From: CAVPGH01 sp046726955
GTDB lineage: Bacteria > Acidobacteriota > Vicinamibacteria > Fen-336
DNA: 18,009 nt
Assembly (NCBI GenBank): GCA_046726955.1
Contig: JBKPBQ010000232.1
Coordinates: 1-18,009, forward strand
Reading direction: 5' to 3'
Part shown: positions 7,769-13,548 of the stretch, in pieces
Layout of the letters: every line of letters starts with the position of its first letter
How positions within the stretch are numbered: the first letter of the stretch is position 1
Position numbers and translations under genes: made by a program
The notes under the pieces: generated by a model
Seen by the model: only the letters and a program-made list of their open reading frames with translations
Database searches by the model: none
Told to the model about the DNA's origin: nothing

Positions 7769-8398
7769 GTGAAGCACTTTTCCTTCGAGAACTGGGTCGA
7801 CGTCGCGCGAGAATCCGCTCCCGCAGACGAGCAGACCGAGATGCTCCGTCACGTCGCCGCCTGCGGCAAGTGCGCGAGGACGCTCCACATGTGGAAGAGA
7901 GTGGTGGCGATCGCCCGGAGCGAAGCCTCCTACGAGCCGCCGGAGGAGGCCGTGCGAGCCGTCGAAGCGGCGTACCTCGGCCAGGTCCGGCAGATCTCCT
8001 CGGTGGGAAGGACCTTGCTGGCCCGGCTCGTCTTCGACAGCTTCCAGGCTCCAGCCGCGGTGGGCGTTCGAACGCTCGATCTGTGCTCTCGCCAACTTCT
8101 CTACGAGATGGACGAACTCGCGATCGACCTCCGCATAGAAACGACGGGAAGCTCCGCCCGATCTTCCCTCATCGGCCAGCTGGTCCAGCAGTCCGAGGGA
8201 CACCAGGGCCGGGGCGGGCTGCCGGTGACGCTGCTGCTCGGCAAGGCCCCCGTGGCCCGGACGAGTACCAACCCGTTCGGTGAGTTCGTGTTCGAGCTGG
8301 AACTGAGCAAGCGCCATCGCATCCGCATCCAACTGGACGACAGCCGGTCGATCCTGGTGCCGCTCGCGTGCCTTGAGGAGCCGCCGGTCGCGCCGTAG
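7769..8398 (+). CDS. Soluble zinc-finger anti-sigma-like protein with beta-rich C-terminus
   Basis: A 209-residue protein starting at GTG 7769, with GGAG (7759-7762) six bases upstream. Near the N-terminus it has His-28, Cys-32 and Cys-35 in HVAACGKC, the Hx3Cx2C signature of zinc-binding anti-sigma (ZAS) domains, within helices that would clamp a sigma factor. There is no transmembrane helix, unlike many ZAS proteins, so it should be cytosolic. The middle is helical and polar. The C-terminal third (about 110-205) is beta-rich, with VTLLLGKAPVARTSTNPFGE and FVFELEL resembling a carboxypeptidase-regulatory/transthyretin-like sandwich. The partner is probably the sigma factor at 4109. Placement after the CHAT protease makes it a candidate substrate, which is an inference. 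The C-terminal fold assignment is weak. Confidence 0.75.
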   Translation: MKHFSFENWVDVARESAPADEQTEMLRHVAACGKCARTLHMWKRVVAIARSEASYEPPEEAVRAVEAAYLGQVRQISSVGRTLLARLVFDSFQAPAAVGVRTLDLCSRQLLYEMDELAIDLRIETTGSSARSSLIGQLVQQSEGHQGRGGLPVTLLLGKAPVARTSTNPFGEFVFELELSKRHRIRIQLDDSRSILVPLACLEEPPVAP

Positions 8399-8428
8399 CC
8401 GGAGGGCTGGAAACCGAAAGGGACCCGC

Positions 8429-9793
8429 ATGAAGAAACGAGCAGGCCTCATCGCAATTCTCTGGATCGGAATCAGCGCAATCATCACGCCCACCGTCTCG
8501 TCGAGCGATCGATTCCTGGTTCGCATCAAGCCCTCGGCGCAGTCGATCGAGGAGCCCGTCGACCGGCAGGGCCTCCGCTTAATCCGTTCGTTCGGCCCCG
8601 GGCTGTCGTCCTTCCTCGCCGCCGGCTCCGACGAGCCGGACACGCTCCTCGAGCGGATCCAGGCCGACCCGGACGTGGAGGCGGCGGAGAAAGTCCTGGA
8701 GGTCCGCCTCCCGGAGTTCCAAAGCCAGGCCAACAGCTTCGACTTCGGGCCCACGATCGCGGCCTGGCTCTCGTCCGAGACGGGAACGGCTCTGCTCGCG
8801 AACCGCGACTTCGTCGAGTACTTCGGCGTGCCGGTGTGGGAGTCCTATCTCGAGCAGCCGTCCATGAGAATCACGCATGCGGCGAAAGCGCAGCGCGTGG
8901 CCACGGGCCGGGGCGTGACCGTCGCGATCATCGACACCCGGATCGAGGCTCACCCGGTCCTGGAGGGGGTCCTGGACGCCGGCCAGGAGTTCGTGCGCGA
9001 CGGGCCGGGCGGGGAAGCGGATCCCTACGAGAACGGTCGCGGCGGGGTCGACCTCCAGCAGGGAACCACCGTCGTCATCAACGTCACCAAGCCTCCGGGG
9101 CAGCCCTTCGGCTCGGCCCTCGCCATCGGCGCCCCCCGGACCGCCAGCGAGCAGGAGTACGCCCTGGGCCACGGCACGATGATCGCGGGAATCGTGCACC
9201 TGATCGCTCCCGAGGCCCGGATCATGCCCCTCAAGGTGTTCGCACGCGACGGCAGCACGGACACGGCGAGGATCGTGCGCGCCATCTACTATGCAGTGGA
9301 CCACGGAGCGCGCGTCATCAACATGAGCTTCGCCTCGACCGGCCTTTCCCCCGAGCTCTTGCGGGCCGTCAACTACGCGACCCGTCGGGGGGTGATCTGC
9401 GTAGCGGCAGCCGGGAATCAGGGGCAATCGACGTCTGTGTATCCCGCCTCGCTGGCGAACGTCCTGGGAGTCGGCTCGACCGACGATCGCGACCATCGCA
9501 GCGCCTTCTCCAATTACGGGCCGGACGTGGCGAAGCTGGCCGCTCCCGGCGAGGGGATCGTCACCACGTATCTCGGCGGCGAGTACGCGGCGGGCTGGGG
9601 AACGTCCTTCAGCGGCGCCCTCGTCGCGGGCGGCGCGGCGCTCCTCCTCGACGTCTCCTCCACTCTCGACCAGTACGACGTGGCGAGGGTCCTCTCCCGA
9701 ACCGGGGAGAGGACGGCCGAAGATCCGGATCAGAGGCGCGTGGACTTCTGGAGGGCGGTGCGCGCCCTTCGGCCGAGCGGACCGGGCTTCTAG
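8429..9793 (+). CDS. Secreted subtilase (peptidase family S8) with propeptide
   Basis: Serine endopeptidase, 454 residues. The N-terminus (MKKRAGLIAILWIGISAI) is a Sec signal peptide. Residues of about 27-97 (FLVRIKPS to VEAAEKVLEVRLPE) look like an I9-type inhibitory propeptide, so it is probably made as a zymogen. The catalytic triad is complete: Asp-169 (VAIIDTR), His-248 (GHGTMIAG) and Ser-393 (GTSFSG), with oxyanion Asn-330 (AAGNQG). The 79 residues between Asp and His are longer than in compact subtilisins and contain a Gly-rich loop. An extra segment of about 50 residues lies between propeptide and catalytic core. ATG 8429 has AAAGGGA five bases upstream. The gene lies 30 bases after the anti-sigma gene and 15 before the small protein, so all three probably share one transcript. 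Its natural substrate is unknown. Confidence 0.93.
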   Translation: MKKRAGLIAILWIGISAIITPTVSSSDRFLVRIKPSAQSIEEPVDRQGLRLIRSFGPGLSSFLAAGSDEPDTLLERIQADPDVEAAEKVLEVRLPEFQSQANSFDFGPTIAAWLSSETGTALLANRDFVEYFGVPVWESYLEQPSMRITHAAKAQRVATGRGVTVAIIDTRIEAHPVLEGVLDAGQEFVRDGPGGEADPYENGRGGVDLQQGTTVVINVTKPPGQPFGSALAIGAPRTASEQEYALGHGTMIAGIVHLIAPEARIMPLKVFARDGSTDTARIVRAIYYAVDHGARVINMSFASTGLSPELLRAVNYATRRGVICVAAAGNQGQSTSVYPASLANVLGVGSTDDRDHRSAFSNYGPDVAKLAAPGEGIVTTYLGGEYAAGWGTSFSGALVAGGAALLLDVSSTLDQYDVARVLSRTGERTAEDPDQRRVDFWRAVRALRPSGPGF

Positions 9794-9808
9794 CTCGGAG
9801 ACACCAGG

Positions 9809-10033
9809 ATGATCAATGGCCTTCCCGACGACGCCCTGCGGCGCATCCGCGAGTTCCTGCAGAGAAAGATCCCGGGGCAGATCGTGCTGAACGTGGACGG
9901 CGGCGGACGGGTCGTGCACGTGCAGCTGACGGAGCACATCCGGTTCACGGGCCGGGAGAGCGTCGCTCCGGCCGAGAAGGCTATTCCGATGAAGCTCATC
10001 AATGTGGAGGGGGCAGTCAAGGGATTCAAGTAA
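9809..10033 (+). CDS. Unrecognised 74-residue protein
   Basis: A small soluble protein that I do not recognise. The first third is a charged amphipathic helix (DDALRRIREFLQRKIPG). The middle predicts beta strands (GQIVLNVDGGGRVVHVQL), and the tail is lysine-containing (IPMKLINVEGAVKGFK). There is no signal peptide, membrane segment, cysteine or metal motif. The start ATG 9809 lies 15 bases after the subtilase stop with GGAG at 9797-9800, a normal ribosome binding site, and codon usage matches the neighbours, so it is likely real. It is the last gene before a strong terminator. Its position suggests a partner, inhibitor or substrate of the proteases in this module, but the sequence alone gives no function. 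Confidence 0.72.
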   Translation: MINGLPDDALRRIREFLQRKIPGQIVLNVDGGGRVVHVQLTEHIRFTGRESVAPAEKAIPMKLINVEGAVKGFK

Positions 10034-10070
10034 GCACTTCGATCTGAGCTAGGGCCAACGAAACGAATCG

Positions 10071-10119
10071 AGGCCCCGTTCCCGAAGGACTCCTTCGGGA
10101 CCGGGGCCTTTCCTTTTTT
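10071..10119 (+). terminator. Strong intrinsic terminator after the 74-residue protein gene
   Basis: An almost perfect inverted repeat: the left arm is 10071-10088 (AGGCCCCGTTCCCGAAGG), the loop is ACT, and the right arm is 10092-10109. The 18-pair stem has a single mismatch. It is followed by a T-rich run to 10119 (TTTCCTTTTTT). This ends the anti-sigma/subtilase/small-protein run on the plus strand. It stops only about 20 bases before the ribosome binding site of the next gene, so it also lies in or next to that gene's leader. Confidence 0.9.
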
Positions 10120-10152
10120 CGGTGGGTCACGCCGGTACAGGAGGAGGAAGCC

Positions 10153-11562
10153 ATGAGATTCCAACGTCGTGCGTCGGGAGGGAGCCCCCCCAGGACGTCG
10201 AAGAGGGCGCCGAGGGAGTTCTTCGGAGTCGCCCTCGGCGGCGTCGGTCTCATCCTCGTGCTCGCGGGCGTGGGTCTGGGGAGCGATCCCGAGGGTATCT
10301 GGCGGGCGGAGCTGTCGGCAGGGGCAGGGGTCCAACCACTCCAGGCCTGGGCCGCTCCGACCGAGGCTCCCGCCGGATTCGACGGGGGCTCGAACGGCTT
10401 CGCCGAGGAGTTCTGCGCGAGGCAGAACGAGCTGGTCAGCTCGCCCAACTCGCCGAAGATCCCCGCGAGCGAATGCAGCTTCGAGGCCGCGGAAACGGAG
10501 TTCGCGGGAACGGAGACGGTCGCGGACGGGATCGGGCCGATCTTCAATGCGACCAGCTGCGCCGAGTGCCACACCGCGAACCCGGCGTTCGATCCGGACA
10601 ACTTCGCGAGGAAGCTCGTCGGCGCCACCAGCGAGATCACCGAGAGGCGGGCGGCCTTCTGGGACGGAAAGACGTACCGTGACCATCCCGGCGGCTCGCT
10701 CATCCACAATCGCTCGATCCGGCCGAACGAGCAGGAGCACGTCCTGCCCGGGTACAACGTGATCGCGCTGCGCTCCACCCTCAGCACCCTGGGCGACGGC
10801 TTCGTGGAAGCGGTCGCGAACGACACGCTGGCTGCCATCTCCGCGCATCAGTCGTCCGACGTGCGCGGCCAGGTGATCAGCGTCCCGGTGTCGGAAGAGC
10901 CGACGACGTTCCGGATCGGCCGCTTCGGACACAAGGGCCAGCAGGCGAGCCTCGTGTCCTTCTCCGCGGACGCCTACGTGAACGAGATGGGCATCACGAG
11001 CCCGCTGCAGCCGGACGAGCCCACCTACAACGGCGTGGAGGTGGACGATCCCGTTCCGGGAATCGACAACGAGGGTGTCGACGTCGAGCTCTTCGCGCTG
11101 TTCATGCGGTCGACCAAGGTCCCGCCGGTGGACGCGACCATCGCCGCGAGCGCCGATGCGCAGGCGGGGCGCCAGATCTTCGACGCGATCGGGTGCGCCG
11201 CGTGCCACACGCCGACGATGGTCACCGCCCCTCCGGGAACCCTCATCAACGGCGGAGCGCTCCGGGTGGCGAACGCCCTCGGAAACAAGGTCATCCACCC
11301 GTTCTCCGATTTCCTGCTCCACGACATCGGCACGGGCGACGGCATCATCCAGAACGGGGGCCCCTCGACGCGCACCAAGATCCGGACGGCCCCCCTCTGG
11401 GGTTGCCGCACGCGCGGCCGCTTCATGCACGACAACCTCAGCTTCAGCGCGGAAGACGCGGTCGCGCGCCATGCGAAGCAGGCCGCGCGCGCAAAGAGCC
11501 GGTTCGACGCGCTGAGTGCCGGCGACAAGAGCAAGCTGTTCGCGTTCCTATCGTCCCTCTAG
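10153..11562 (+). CDS. Di-haem c-type oxidoreductase, DUF1111 family
   Basis: Exported or membrane-anchored di-haem protein, 469 residues. A basic N-terminus of about 22 residues precedes a hydrophobic helix (about 23-41, FFGVALGGVGLILVLAGVG), either a long signal or an anchor. Two haem c sites are present: CAECH at 136-140, in the family context IGPIFNATSC, and CAACH at 348-352. Other DUF1111/di-haem oxidoreductase (COG3488) elements are HPGGSLIHNRSIRPNE, FGHKGQQASL, FLLHDIGTGDG and TAPLWGCRTRGRFMHD. Members resemble cytochrome c peroxidases, but their reaction is not established. ATG 10153 has a strong AGGAGGA upstream. No clear promoter is visible between the terminator and the start, so expression may use readthrough or a promoter upstream of the hairpin. 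It separates the protease module from the transporter ATPases. Confidence 0.88.
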   Translation: MRFQRRASGGSPPRTSKRAPREFFGVALGGVGLILVLAGVGLGSDPEGIWRAELSAGAGVQPLQAWAAPTEAPAGFDGGSNGFAEEFCARQNELVSSPNSPKIPASECSFEAAETEFAGTETVADGIGPIFNATSCAECHTANPAFDPDNFARKLVGATSEITERRAAFWDGKTYRDHPGGSLIHNRSIRPNEQEHVLPGYNVIALRSTLSTLGDGFVEAVANDTLAAISAHQSSDVRGQVISVPVSEEPTTFRIGRFGHKGQQASLVSFSADAYVNEMGITSPLQPDEPTYNGVEVDDPVPGIDNEGVDVELFALFMRSTKVPPVDATIAASADAQAGRQIFDAIGCAACHTPTMVTAPPGTLINGGALRVANALGNKVIHPFSDFLLHDIGTGDGIIQNGGPSTRTKIRTAPLWGCRTRGRFMHDNLSFSAEDAVARHAKQAARAKSRFDALSAGDKSKLFAFLSSL

Positions 11563-11576
11563 GCGGATCCCTCCCC

Positions 11577-11618
11577 GGGGAGACCGCCGCGTCTCTGGGC
11601 AAGGCGCGGCGGTCCCCC
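11577..11618 (+). terminator. GC-rich hairpin downstream of the DUF1111 gene
   Basis: A perfect 10-pair stem, GACCGCCGCG (11582-11591) with CGCGGCGGTC (11605-11614) and a 13-base loop, extendable by four G-C pairs past a bulged A. It begins 15 bases after the DUF1111 stop. There is no T-tract, so it would be a weak or Rho-assisted terminator, or an mRNA-stabilising hairpin, before the ATPase genes. Confidence 0.35.
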
Positions 11619-11655
11619 GGTGAGGCTCGAACCGCGCCCTGCTAGGATCTGGGCG

Positions 11656-12720
11656 GTGGATGCCGCTCGCGATGACGGCCGCACGCAGGCGTCGGACGGG
11701 CCACTCCTCGAGGTCCGCGGTCTCACCACACGCCTCGAGTCGGAGGGAGGAGTCCTCCGGCCGGTGAACGACGTCTCGCTCTCGATCGGTGCCGGGGAGA
11801 CGGTCGCGCTGGTGGGGGAGTCGGGGTCCGGGAAATCCATGCTCGCCCTCTCCCTCATGCGGATCCTCCCGCCGAGAGGGCGGATCGAGAGGGGAGAGGT
11901 GCGCTGGAAGGGTCGCGACCTCCTCTCGATGTCGCGAGCCGAGATGCGACGCGTCCGGGGTCGGGAGATCTCGCTCGTCCTACAGGAATCGGGAGCGGCG
12001 CTCAATCCGGTCCGCACGGTGGGGGATCAGGTCGCCGAGCCCCTGCGGGCCCATCTCGCGCTTCCGCCGCGGGACGCGAGCGCCCGCGCCGTCGAGCTGC
12101 TCCGCGAGGTGCGCATCCCCGACCCGGAGCATCGCGCGAAGGCCTATCCCCACGAGCTGAGCGGGGGCATGAAGCAGAGGGTCCTCATCGCGATGGCCAT
12201 CGCGTGCGACCCCGAGCTCCTGATCGCCGACGAGCCGACGACCGCGCTCGACGTCACCCTCCAGGCGCGCATCCTGGAGCTCCTCGCCCGGCTGAAAGGC
12301 GAGAGGGGGCTCTCCCTGCTCCTCATCACGCACGACCTCGGGCTCGTCCGCGGCAACGCGGACCGCGTCGCCGTGATGTACGCGGGACGGATCGTGGAGG
12401 AGGCGAGCTCGGCCGAGATCCTGGCCTCGCCCGCTCACCCCTACACCCACGGCCTGTGGCAGTCGGTCCCGAAGCCGCGGGGCGATGCGCCGGGAAGGGC
12501 CAGGCTGGCCGCTATGGCGGGAAGCATCCCGTACCTGGCGGCCCTTCCGCCGGGCTGCGCGTTCGAGCCGCGCTGCCCTGTGAGGTTCGAGACCTGCCGT
12601 TCCGCGGTACCCTCGTTGCTGCCGACGTCCCCCGCGCCCCCGCCGCACCGCAGCGCCTGCTTCCACAACCCGGCCGTGCGGGAGGCCGCGGAGAAGGCCC
12701 CGACGGCACGGCCGGCATGA
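11656..12720 (+). CDS. Oligopeptide/dipeptide ABC transporter ATPase, DppD/OppD type
   Basis: First nucleotide-binding subunit of the peptide importer. It has Walker A GESGSGKS (residues 54-61), signature LSGGMKQRV, Walker B LLIADEPTTALDV and the H-loop ITHD. The C-terminus carries the oligopeptide-transporter extension (HPYTHGLWQSVPKP) with four cysteines, Cys-301, 307, 314 and 335. This arrangement is known in OppD/DppD-type proteins, where an iron-sulphur cluster has been seen in structures. I chose GTG 11656 (354 residues) because AGGA at 11644-11647 gives good spacing; GTG at 11620 would add 12 unconserved residues inside the hairpin. The stop overlaps the next ATPase by ATGA. No permease or binding protein lies nearby, so the partners are probably those at 276-4086. 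Confidence 0.92.
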   Translation: MDAARDDGRTQASDGPLLEVRGLTTRLESEGGVLRPVNDVSLSIGAGETVALVGESGSGKSMLALSLMRILPPRGRIERGEVRWKGRDLLSMSRAEMRRVRGREISLVLQESGAALNPVRTVGDQVAEPLRAHLALPPRDASARAVELLREVRIPDPEHRAKAYPHELSGGMKQRVLIAMAIACDPELLIADEPTTALDVTLQARILELLARLKGERGLSLLLITHDLGLVRGNADRVAVMYAGRIVEEASSAEILASPAHPYTHGLWQSVPKPRGDAPGRARLAAMAGSIPYLAALPPGCAFEPRCPVRFETCRSAVPSLLPTSPAPPPHRSACFHNPAVREAAEKAPTARPA

Positions 12721-13505
12721 CCCCCGACGGAGTGCTGGTCGAGGCGAAGGAGCTGACCAAGCTCTTCCCCGTTCGTCGGGGTCTCCTTCGTCGGCATGTC
12801 GACGACGTCCGCGCCGTCGACGGCGTGAGCCTGGAGATCCGTCGGGGCGAGACGCTCGCGCTCGTCGGGGAATCGGGCTCCGGCAAGAGCACGCTCGGCC
12901 GGCTGATCCTCCGTCTCGTGGAGCCGACCGCGGGGAGCGTCATCTTCGACGGCGTCGACCTGCTCGCGCTCCCGGGGGAGCAGCTGCGCAGAACTCGGCG
13001 CCGCATGCAGATCATCTTCCAGGACCCCTACAGCTCGTTGAACCCGGCCATGACCGTTCGCGCCATCGTGCGCGAGCCGCTCGCCATCCACCGCATCGGA
13101 ACGCGGGCGGAGCGGGAGGAGCGGACCCTCGAGCTCCTGGAGCTCGTAGGGTTGAAGCCGGAGCTCGCGTCCCGCCGTCCCCACGAGCTGTCGGGCGGGG
13201 AGCGGCAGCGGGTCGGAATCGCGCGCGCCATAGCCCTCGAGCCCGACTTCCTCGTGGCCGACGAGCCGGTGACCGCGCTCGACGTCTCGGTGCAGGCGCA
13301 GATCCTCAACCTCCTGCTCGAGCTGCAGGAGAGGCTCTCGCTGACCTGTCTCTTCATCGCCCACGACCTTCGGGTCGTGGAGCACGTGAGCGACCGGGTC
13401 GCGGTGATGCATCGCGGCACTATCGTCGAGATCCGGAGCCGGGCCGGTCTGTTCGCCTCGCCCCGGCATCCCCACACCCGCGAGCTGCTCGCCTCGATTC
13501 CCTGA
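12717..13505 (+). CDS. Oligopeptide/dipeptide ABC transporter ATPase, DppF/OppF type, short C-terminus
   Basis: Second ATPase, 262 residues, forming the heterodimeric motor with the OppD-like protein. It has Walker A GESGSGKST (51-59), Q-loop IFQDPYSSLNP, signature LSGGERQRV, Walker B FLVADEPVTALDV and H-loop IAHD. The motif PVRRGLLRRHVDDVRAVDGV at the start is typical of OppF. It ends at HPHTRELLASIP, so it lacks the roughly 50-70-residue cysteine-containing C-terminal extension of many OppF/DppF proteins. The ATG overlaps the upstream stop (ATGA), implying translational coupling. Its 3' end faces the minus-strand acylase gene across only 43 bases. Confidence 0.92.
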   Translation: MTPDGVLVEAKELTKLFPVRRGLLRRHVDDVRAVDGVSLEIRRGETLALVGESGSGKSTLGRLILRLVEPTAGSVIFDGVDLLALPGEQLRRTRRRMQIIFQDPYSSLNPAMTVRAIVREPLAIHRIGTRAEREERTLELLELVGLKPELASRRPHELSGGERQRVGIARAIALEPDFLVADEPVTALDVSVQAQILNLLLELQERLSLTCLFIAHDLRVVEHVSDRVAVMHRGTIVEIRSRAGLFASPRHPHTRELLASIP

Positions 13506-13548
13506 ACGCCGGCGTCGGCCGCGGCGTGTCCCGTTCGCTTTCAGCGCT
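13506..13548. other. Convergent gene junction, no clear terminator
   Basis: Only 43 bases separate the stops of the OppF-like ATPase (plus) and the acylase (minus). A 6-pair inverted repeat (ACGCCG 13506-13511 with CGGCGT 13522-13527) is present, but it lacks a T-tract in either direction. Transcripts from the two sides may overlap here. Confidence 0.4.

Noticed and set aside
13506..13527. Short inverted repeat between converging genes as a terminator
   Set aside because: Only six base pairs, a ten-base loop and no T-tract on either strand.
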